Shown one piece after another: positions 1 to 7,938 of a stretch of DNA of 7,938 nt. Location of the stretch: contig JAEZHS010000677.1 in assembly GCA_023436825.1 (NCBI GenBank), positions 1-7,938 of the forward strand. Direction: 5' to 3'. The stretch comes from Pseudomonadota bacterium. Its GTDB lineage: Bacteria > Pseudomonadota > Alphaproteobacteria > Reyranellales > Reyranellaceae. Position 1 is the first letter of the stretch. Each line of letters opens with the position of its first letter. The notes under the pieces were generated by a model. That model made no database searches and was not told the DNA's origin. It was given only the letters and a program-made list of their open reading frames with translations. The translations under genes were made by a program, and so were the position numbers.

Positions 1-558
1 CGTGAAGGGCGCGTGGACGAGGTCGAGGCCGAATTTGAGGCGCAAATGCTCGCCCACGAGATGCGGCGGCGTGCCGATGCCCGGGGAGGCGAAGGAGTGC
101 CGGCCAGGGTTGGCCGTCACCAACGCCACCAGCTCGTCGACCGACCGGGCCGGGATCGACGGGTGGACGGCCAGGACGATCGGCGACGTGACGGCGATCG
201 TGACCGGATCGAAGTCCTTGTAGGGGTCGTACGGCACGCTCGCGTACATCATCGGATTGACGATGACATTGGGCGGCACGACGACGAGGCTGTAGCCGTC
301 CGGCGCCGACCGGGCGACGCGCCCCATGCCGATGTTGCCGCCCGCCCCGGGGACGTTCTCGACCAGGAATTTCTGCCCGAGCTCCTCCGAAAGCTTTTGC
401 CCGGCCAGCCGGGCGAGGATGTCCGACGGTCCGCCCGGCGCGTAGGGGACGACGATGCGCACCATTCGGTCGGGATAGGCCTCGGCGAGAGCGGCCGGCA
501 CTGGCGCGAGCAGCGATGCAGCGGCGATCTGGAGCAGTCCTCTACGTCCAAGGGTCAT
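1..558 (-). CDS. Bug/TctC-family tripartite tricarboxylate transporter substrate-binding protein (C-terminal part outside window)
   Basis: Periplasmic solute-binding protein of the Bug (TctC-like) family, which captures carboxylates for tripartite tricarboxylate transporters or acts as a solute sensor. I translated it from the minus strand: 186 codons are present from the ATG at 558, and the frame is still open at base 1. The family is about 320 aa, so roughly 40% is missing. An N-terminal signal is clear: a twin-arginine near the start (LGRRGLLQ, residues 3-10), a hydrophobic stretch and an Ala-rich cleavage site (PAALA, 21-25), so export may be Tat or Sec. Family signatures follow: VRIVVPYAPGGPSDILAR (33-50), VENVPGAGGNIG (67-78) and PDGYSLVVVP (86-95). 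The SD is weak (GGTGG three bases before ATG). It diverges from the lysR gene, which may regulate it. No TctA/TctB membrane genes are visible. The ligand cannot be read from sequence; an aromatic acid is a guess from context. The family call is firm. Confidence 0.9.
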   Translation of the reverse strand, partial: MTLGRRGLLQIAAASLLAPVPAALAEAYPDRMVRIVVPYAPGGPSDILARLAGQKLSEELGQKFLVENVPGAGGNIGMGRVARSAPDGYSLVVVPPNVIVNPMMYASVPYDPYKDFDPVTIAVTSPIVLAVHPSIPARSVDELVALVTANPGRHSFASPGIGTPPHLVGEHLRLKFGLDLVHAPFT

Positions 559-658
559 GGGCCACCATGTGGTCAAATTGCCGGGTCGAACGAGGGATAT
601 CACCGCCGCGGGCGATCAGGTATCCTATCGCAGATGCGATTTCCATATTGGATTTGAT
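559..658. promoter_or_regulatory. Divergent intergenic promoter region between the Bug gene and lysR
   Basis: This 100-base gap is the only real intergenic space in the window. It must carry the start signals of the minus-strand binding-protein gene and the plus-strand LysR gene. Its right half (620-658) is clearly more AT-rich than the surrounding genes, as expected for a promoter. I could not assign convincing paired -35/-10 hexamers on either strand. It contains the dyad listed separately at 627-640, a small imperfect-spacing dyad TCCA-TAT-TGGA at 642-652, and ACCA-TG-TGGT at 564-573 next to the Bug start codon. Divergent regulator/target arrangements with shared control regions are typical of LysR regulators; that this one autoregulates and controls the Bug gene is inference. 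Confidence 0.6.
627..640. promoter_or_regulatory. Candidate LysR operator: perfect ATCGCA-GA-TGCGAT dyad
   Basis: Bases 627-640 form a perfect 6-2-6 inverted repeat (ATCGCA GA TGCGAT), centred 25 bases before the proposed lysR start at 659. It resembles the LysR-type ATC-N9-GAT / T-N11-A recognition theme, but the spacing is N8, so it does not match the canonical T-N11-A exactly. Its position in a divergent regulator promoter makes an operator plausible, and placement close to the lysR start would suit autorepression. It could be chance or another factor's site. Confidence 0.4.
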
Positions 659-1630
659 ATGTCACTCGATCTGCGCCACCTCCGGCATTTCCTCGTCGTA
701 GCCGAGGAAGGGCATGTGACGCGCGCCGCCGAACGGCTCGGTATGCAGCAACCGCCGCTCAGTCAGCGCATCCGGATGATCGAACGCGAGGTCGGGGTGC
801 AGCTGTTCCGGCGCATGCCTCGCGGCGTGGAACTCACCGAAGCCGGCCGAATCCTGCGCGACAACGTGAAGGCCATGCTCCAGCAATATGACCGGTCCCT
901 GGAAGCGGCCCGGCGGGCGGCGCGAGGAGAGGAAGGAAACCTGCGGGTCGGCATGATGCCGACCGCGCCGTTCCATCCCTTCGTGCCGTCCACGGTTCGG
1001 GAATTCCAGGCGGCGTTCCCGAGGATCTTCTTGTCCCTCGACGAGTGCCTTCGAATGGAGGCGATCGATCGCCTGCAGAACGAGCAGATGGACGTCGCCT
1101 TCATGCGATCGTCGTTCAACCCGCCGCAGGGACTGGTCCTCTTTCAGTTGTTGACGGAGCCGATGATCGCGGCGCTGCCGGCCGGTCACTCCCTCGCCCG
1201 CCACGACGGCGGCAAGCCATTCGCGTTGAAGGACGCCGCCGACGAAACCTTCATCGTCTACGCGCGCCAGTCCGGGCCGGCCCTCTTCGAGGCCATGATG
1301 ACGGCGTGCCTCAAGGCGGGCTTCACGCCGCGCATTGGGCAGGAAGCGCCGAGGATCGTCTCTGCCCTGAGTCTGGTCGCGGCCGGACTTGGCATCGCAA
1401 TCGTGCCCCGCTCGATGCGCACCATGGCCTTGGACGGCGTGGTCTATCGCCCTCTCAGGGGATCCGTTCCCAAGGCGGTTCTGACGTTGGCATGCCGGCG
1501 CGGCGATCCGGCGCCAGCGGTGCGTAACTTCGTCAAGTTCGTCCGCCGGATGGCAAGCACCCAGCTCAGGTCGGCACCACCGCCATCGCCTGGATCTCGA
1601 CCTTGGCCCGATCCTCGACCAGGGCCGTGA
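659..1630 (+). CDS. LysR-family transcriptional regulator (BenM/CatM/HcaR-like)
   Basis: DNA-binding regulator of 323 aa from the ATG at 659. I chose this start because the family always begins near M-x-LRHLRHF; the frame is open further upstream (ATG at 557), but that would add 34 residues with no LysR similarity through the promoter region. The SD is weak (GGA at 650-652). Residues 5-60 are the winged HTH, with helix sequence EGHVTRAAERLGMQQPPLSQ (17-36) and VGVQLFRR (45-52). This resembles the BenM/CatM/CbnR group that controls aromatic catabolism. Residues about 95-300 form the effector-binding domain (LRVGMMPT at 95-102; LVAAGLGIAIVP at 239-250). It diverges from the Bug gene, its likely target. 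The last 21 residues (303-323, rich in Pro, Ser and Arg) are encoded antisense to the rid gene and are atypical. The effector is unknown; an aromatic acid or aryl-CoA is inferred from neighbours. Confidence 0.92.
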   Translation: MSLDLRHLRHFLVVAEEGHVTRAAERLGMQQPPLSQRIRMIEREVGVQLFRRMPRGVELTEAGRILRDNVKAMLQQYDRSLEAARRAARGEEGNLRVGMMPTAPFHPFVPSTVREFQAAFPRIFLSLDECLRMEAIDRLQNEQMDVAFMRSSFNPPQGLVLFQLLTEPMIAALPAGHSLARHDGGKPFALKDAADETFIVYARQSGPALFEAMMTACLKAGFTPRIGQEAPRIVSALSLVAAGLGIAIVPRSMRTMALDGVVYRPLRGSVPKAVLTLACRRGDPAPAVRNFVKFVRRMASTQLRSAPPPSPGSRPWPDPRPGP

Positions 1631-1967
1631 CCTCGACCACCGCCATCGCCGGGAAATGGCGTCCCATGATCTCGCGATAGGCCTTGCCGATGCCTGCGAG
1701 GTTGCCGAGGTAGTCCCTCTTGTCGGTGAGGTACCAGGTCATCGACGTGACGTGCTCCGGCTTCGCGCCGGCCTCGGCCAGGACGTCCACGACGTTCTGC
1801 AAGGTCTGGCGGACCTGGCCGACGAGGTCGTCGGTCTCGAACTGGTTCTGGCCGTTCCAGCCGATCTGACCGCCGACGAAGACGAGGCGGCCCTGGGCCG
1901 CGACGCCGTTGGCGTAGCCCTTGGGTTTTGCCCAGCCGGCCGGTTGCAGGATCGTGTGCGTCGTCAT
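1566..1967 (-). CDS. Rid family (YjgF/YER057c/UK114) protein lacking the canonical Arg
   Basis: Small 133-aa protein of the Rid superfamily, normally a trimeric cytosolic enzyme with ligand sites between subunits. Family RidA members hydrolyse enamines/imines to ketones and ammonia. Visible features are an N-terminal strand region (GRLVFVGGQIGWNG, 26-39), the amphipathic helix DLVGQVRQTLQNVVDVLAEA (47-66), VTSMTWYLTD (73-82) and the C-terminal VEVTAL...KVEIQAMAVV. In E. coli RidA the catalytic Arg105 lies in VEVARL; here the motif is VEVTAL, so Ala115 occupies that site. This places it in an Arg-less Rid subgroup of uncertain activity. It is the last gene of the operon: its ATG overlaps the ligase stop as ATGA (1964-1967), with AAGG six bases upstream. 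Its 3' end overlaps lysR tail-to-tail by 65 bases. A role on the nitrogen of the anthranilate-derived intermediate is inference. Confidence 0.88.
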   Translation of the reverse strand: MTTHTILQPAGWAKPKGYANGVAAQGRLVFVGGQIGWNGQNQFETDDLVGQVRQTLQNVVDVLAEAGAKPEHVTSMTWYLTDKRDYLGNLAGIGKAYREIMGRHFPAMAVVEVTALVEDRAKVEIQAMAVVPT

Positions 1968-3591
1968 GATTGACCTTGGTTCCTCAACAGAAAGCGCTGG
2001 ATCTTGCCCGTCTGGGTCTTGGGCAGCGCGGTCGTGAACTTCACCGAGCGCGGGTACTTGTAGGGCGCGATCGTCGCCTTGACGTGATCCTGCAGGCGCT
2101 TGGCGGTTTCAGCGTCCGGGGCGACGCCGTCGGCCAGCACGACGTGCGCCTGGACGATCTGGCCGCGCTCGGCGTCGGCAATGCCAATCACCGCGCATTC
2201 AGCCACGTCGGCGTGGGTCAGGAGGGCGGCCTCGACATCGGGGCCGGCGATGTTGTAGCCGGCCGAGATGATCATGTCGTCCGAACGCGCCGCGATGTGG
2301 AGGTAGCCCGCCTCGTCCTGCACGAAGGAATCGCCGGTGAGGTTCCAGCCGTCGCGCACGTAATTGCGCTGGCGCTCGTCGGCGAGATAGCGGCAGCCGG
2401 TCGGGCCGCGCACGGCGAGCCGCCCGATCGTGCCGCGCGGCCCTTCCTTCATGTCGTCATCGACGACTCTCGCCTCGTAGCCGCGCACGGGCTTGCCGGT
2501 CGAGCCGGGCGCGAGGTCGTCGAGGCGGTTGGAGATGAAGATGTGCAGCATCTCGGTGGCACCGATGCCGTCCAGGATCGGCTTGCCGGTCCTGGCGAGC
2601 CAGTCGTTGAACACCGGCGCCGGCAGGGTCTCGCCGGCCGAGACGGCAATGCGCAGCGAGGAAAGATCGGCGCCTTTCTCCATGGCTGTCAGCATGGCGC
2701 GGTAGGCCGTGGGGGCGGTGAAGCTGATGGTGGCGCGATAGGTCTCGATGATCTCGACCATGTTCGCGGGCGAGGCGTTCTCGAGCAGCGTCGCCGCCGC
2801 GCCGAAGCGCAGCGGGAAGATCGCGAGCCCACCCAGGCCGAAGGTGAAGGCAAGCGGCGGGGAACCCACGAAGACGTCGTCCGGCGTCACGGCCAGCACG
2901 TCCTTGGCGTAGCCGTCGGCGATGATCAGCAGGTCGCGATGGAAGTGCATGGTGGCCTTGGGCACCCCGGTCGTGCCCGAGGTGAAGCCCAACAGGGCCA
3001 CGTCGTCGCGTCCGGTAGCGACGGCTTCGAAGCGCACCGGCTTGGTGAGGGCGACGCGGTCGAGCTCGGCATCGTGGTTGGCCGTTCCGTCGAAGCCTAC
3101 GACCTGCTCGAGGAAGCGGCTGTCCTTGGCGCAGGCCACCAGCTCATCCATCAGGCGCGTGTCACAGAGCGCCAGCGCGATCCTGGCCTTGTCGACGATC
3201 TGCGCCAGCTCGCCCGCGCGTAGCATGGGCATGGTGTTGACGACGACGGCACCGGCCTTGGTCGCCGCCAGCCAACAGGCGACCATGGCCGGATTGTTGG
3301 CGGCGCGCACCAGCACGCGATTGCCCGGCCGCACGCCGTAGTTTTCGACCAGCGCTCGCGCCAGCCGGTTGGTCCAGTCGGTCAGCTCCTTGTAGGTACG
3401 ACGCCGGCCGTTGCCGATCAGCGCGGTGTTGTCGCCAAAGCCCTTCTGGACCATGCGGTCGGTCAATTCGACGGCGACGTTCAGCCTCTCGGGATAATCG
3501 AAGCCAGCCAGACAGAAGTCCGGCAATTCAGCCGCAGGCGGGAGGTTGTCGCGGCTGAACGTGTCGATATGCGCGCTCGGTCCCAGCATCG

Positions 3592-3595
<4 letters not shown>
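1964..3595 (-). CDS. abmG: Benzoate-CoA ligase family, probable 2-aminobenzoate-CoA ligase
   Basis: ANL-superfamily acyl-CoA synthetase of 543 aa, cytosolic, forming an aryl-AMP and then an aryl-CoA thioester from ATP, CoA and an aromatic acid. Motifs in order: N-terminal [12 protein letters not shown] (9-20) and [10 protein letters not shown] (32-41), typical of benzoate/2-aminobenzoate ligases; P-loop TSGTTGVPK (205-213); [11 protein letters not shown] (343-353), the benzoate-ligase version of the A5 motif; TGD (420-422); RSDDMI near the hinge (437-442); and [11 protein letters not shown] with catalytic Lys531. Length fits the family (about 520-550). The frame is open to 4093, but that extension is antisense-like read-through of the crotonase gene. 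The ATG at 3595 overlaps the previous stop as ATGA; however, the SD GAAGGG (3603-3598) is only 2 bases from it and 8 from the ATG at 3589, so 3589 is a real alternative. The anthranilate specificity and symbol come from the operon context; benzoate or salicylate are alternatives. Confidence 0.88.
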
Positions 3596-4400
<805 letters not shown>

Positions 4401-4404
<4 letters not shown>

Positions 4405-4856
4405 TCCCGTCCCTCCCAATTGCTGCGAAAGGCCTTCAGCATCGACGTGAGCTGCCGCGCGTCACTCTTGGTGACGTCGGCCAGCAATTCACCGACCCAG
4501 CGTTCATGCGCCGCCGCCATGGTGCGAAACGTATCCTTGCCGGTCTTCGTGAGCTGCACGATCGACGTGCGGCGATCGCCGTCGCGCTGGCCGCGCTGCA
4601 CCAGGCCTTCCGACACCAGCCGGTCGACGATGCCGGTGACGTTGCCGTTGGAGACCAGCAGGAAGCGCGACAGGTCGCTCATCAGCATGCCGTCGGGCGT
4701 GCGGTAGAGCGCGGCCATGACGTCGAAACGCGGCAGCGTGGTGTCGAATTCCGTGTTCAGCCGCTCGCGCAGCTCGCCCTCGATGATGCGCGTGGCGCGC
4801 AGCAGCCGGATCCAGAGCCGAAGCTTCTCCTTGGAAGCGGAGAGCGGTCCGCTCAC
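4401..4856 (-). CDS. MarR-family transcriptional regulator
   Basis: Dimeric winged-helix regulator of 151 aa from the GTG at 4856, which gives a GTGA overlap with the SDR stop. The adjacent GTG at 4859 is equally possible. AGGAGG at 4871-4866 lies 9 and 6 bases upstream respectively and decides against the ATG at 4925, which would read through the end of the SDR gene. Dimerisation helices lie at both ends (8-35 and 107-148). The HTH spans [24 protein letters not shown] (positions 57-80, recognition part 66-80), followed by the wing [17 protein letters not shown] (90-106) with the family DxR motif. It sits in the middle of the operon it presumably controls, so it would be autoregulated. MarR regulators of aromatic clusters usually repress until an aromatic acid or its CoA ester binds; the ligand here is inferred. 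No operator is visible because the operon promoter lies beyond 7938. Confidence 0.92.
4412..4417 (-). promoter_or_regulatory. Shine-Dalgarno (GGGAGG) for the crotonase gene
   Basis: GGGAGG on the minus strand lies within the marR 3' end, seven bases before the ATG at 4404. It selects that start over the in-frame ATG at 4419, which lies upstream of it, and over the ATG at 4395. Confidence 0.7.
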
Positions 4857-5607
4857 CACGTCTCGCCTCCTGACAAGGAAAGCGCCTGGCCGGTGACCGA
4901 GCCCGCCGCTTCGCTGCAGAGCCACAGCACGGCCGCCGCGACCTCCTTCGGCTGGATGAAGCGGCCCTGCGGGTTGGTGGAAGCGAGGTTGGCCCGCGCC
5001 TGCTCAACGGTACGGCCGGTGGTGCGGACGATGCGCTGCACTGATTCCTCCAGCATGTCGGTCTCGATGAAGCCCGGGCAGACGGCGTTCACGGTCACGC
5101 CCGATTTCACCGTCTCGGTCGCGAGGGCGCGCATCAGGCCGACGACGCCGTGCTTGGCCGCCACGTAGGGCGCCACGTACGCGTAGCCCTTCAGGCCCGC
5201 CGTCGAGGCGACGAAGACGATGCGACCGGCCTTGCGCTTGTTCATCCCGGCGAGTGCCGGCTTCACGGTCAGGAACGAGCCGGTGAGGTTGAGATCGAGG
5301 GCGCGCTGCCAGTCGGCGAGCGACGTCTTATGCGCCGGGCTGCTTTCGGCGCCGCCGGCGTTGGCCACGACGATGTCGAACGGTCCCCGCAGCTCCTCGG
5401 CTTCGGCGTAGAGAGCGGCCATTGAGGCCTCGTCAGTCACATCCGCCGCGATCGGAAATATCCGGGCATTTTCGCCGGCCACTCCTTCGAGCTTGGCCTT
5501 GCGGCGACCGCAGATAGTGACGGAAACGCCCGCTTCGGCGAGCGCCAGTGCGATCGCCCGCCCGACGCCCGTGCCGCCGCCGGTCACCAGTGCATGCTTG
5601 CCCAGAA

Positions 5608-5611
<4 letters not shown>
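4853..5611 (-). CDS. SDR-family NAD(P)-dependent oxidoreductase (probable hydroxyacyl-CoA dehydrogenase step)
   Basis: Classical short-chain dehydrogenase of 252 aa, cytosolic. The Rossmann cofactor motif is TGGGTGVG (10-17); after beta-2, CGRRKAK (34-40) carries Arg residues that suggest NADP(H) preference. ADV follows at 56-58, NAG at 84-86, Asn108 in LDLNLTG, and the catalytic Ser136 (VASTAG), Tyr149 and Lys153 (YVAAK). CPGFIETDM is at 178-186 and the C-terminus is SLSGGETW. All catalytic residues are present. The ATG at 5611 overlaps the monooxygenase stop as ATGA (5608-5611). The local SD is poor (GGGG 8 bases upstream, AAAGG only 1 base upstream), so reinitiation after the upstream stop is likely. 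The frame is open upstream to 6325, but that translation lacks SDR features. Inferred role: interconversion of a keto/hydroxy group on the dearomatised CoA ester. The precise substrate is unknown. Confidence 0.92.
4866..4871 (-). promoter_or_regulatory. Strong Shine-Dalgarno (AGGAGG) for the marR GTG start
   Basis: On the minus strand AGGAGG lies inside the last codons of the SDR gene, 6 bases before the GTG at 4859 and 9 before the GTG at 4856. It is the best ribosome-binding site in the window and supports a GTG start for the MarR gene rather than the upstream ATG at 4925. Confidence 0.75.
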
Positions 5612-7902
<2,291 letters not shown>

Positions 7903-7903
7903 C

Positions 7904-7938
7904 TCAGCTCTCCTTCCTCGGAGCGCGGACCTGGAGGT
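7904..7938 (-). CDS. Possible 3' end of an upstream operon gene
   Basis: On the minus strand a frame that is open at the window edge would read [10 protein letters not shown] and end at TGA (7906-7904), one base before the GTG of the monooxygenase. This tight spacing matches the rest of the operon, so another gene probably precedes it. The fragment is too short to identify, and chance is possible. A thioesterase or transport gene would be unsurprising in such clusters, but nothing in these bases shows it. Confidence 0.3.
   Translation of the reverse strand, partial: LQVRAPRKES
7910..7915 (-). promoter_or_regulatory. Shine-Dalgarno (AAGGAG) deciding the GTG start of the monooxygenase
   Basis: AAGGAG on the minus strand ends seven bases before the GTG at 7902, the codon from which the FAD-binding strand [11 protein letters not shown] reads directly. 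Spacing and the typical N-terminus together support this non-ATG start. Confidence 0.7.

Noticed and set aside
249..551. Minus-strand 100-aa open frame inside the Bug gene
   Set aside because: Out-of-frame Ser/Arg-rich translation; the correct frame starts at 558 and stays open to the window edge.
13..657. Plus-strand open frame (214 aa) opposite the Bug gene and crossing the intergenic region
   Set aside because: Rich in Arg, Asp and His without motifs; the minus strand encodes a clear Bug signal peptide and domain.
557..658. 34-residue N-terminal extension of LysR
   Set aside because: It would translate the promoter region and its dyad, and LysR proteins begin at the residues encoded from 659.
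1605..1626. GGCCC...GGGCC hairpin as a terminator between lysR and rid
   Set aside because: Only a 5-bp stem with a 12-base loop, no T-run on either strand, and it lies inside the coding sequence of both genes.
1970..3223. Long plus-strand open frame (417 aa) opposite the ligase gene
   Set aside because: Low-complexity Arg/Gly/Ala/His-rich translation with no motif; antisense shadow of a high-GC coding gene with clear ANL motifs on the other strand.

Overview
The window is high-GC proteobacterial DNA with dense, mostly minus-strand genes. The gene content suggests an aerobic aromatic-degrading alpha- or betaproteobacterium: a Bug-type solute-binding protein, a BenM/CatM-like LysR regulator, and a CoA-dependent aromatic pathway of the kind known from Azoarcus and common in Bradyrhizobium-like genomes. 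This taxonomic guess comes from gene families and GC only.

Left part (1-1630). A truncated minus-strand gene for a periplasmic Bug/TctC-type binding protein and a plus-strand LysR-family regulator diverge from a 100-base intergenic region. That region holds a perfect 6-2-6 dyad, a candidate LysR operator. The lysR reading frame runs 65 bases into the oppositely oriented rid gene, giving the regulator an atypical Pro-rich tail.

Right part (1566-7938, all minus strand). A compact operon reads, in transcription order: (possible 3' tip of an upstream gene) - fused flavin monooxygenase/OYE-type reductase of the 2-aminobenzoyl-CoA monooxygenase/reductase family (764 aa) - SDR dehydrogenase - MarR regulator - crotonase-fold protein - benzoate/2-aminobenzoate-CoA ligase - Rid-family protein. 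Each of the five junctions between complete genes can be read as a 4-base stop/start overlap (ATGA four times, GTGA once), which points to strong translational coupling.

Inferred pathway: the ligase activates anthranilate (or a close benzoate such as salicylate) to the CoA thioester. The fused flavoenzyme hydroxylates and reduces the ring to a non-aromatic CoA ester. The SDR and crotonase then carry out beta-oxidation-like steps, and the Rid protein may act on the enamine/imine nitrogen. MarR probably controls the operon in response to an aromatic acid or aryl-CoA ligand. The least ordinary points are the crotonase, which lacks both classical hydratase glutamates but keeps an Asp at the dienoyl-CoA isomerase position, and the Rid protein, which lacks the deaminase Arg although the expected pathway intermediate is an enamine.

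I see no RNA genes, mobile elements, CRISPR arrays or convincing intrinsic terminators.
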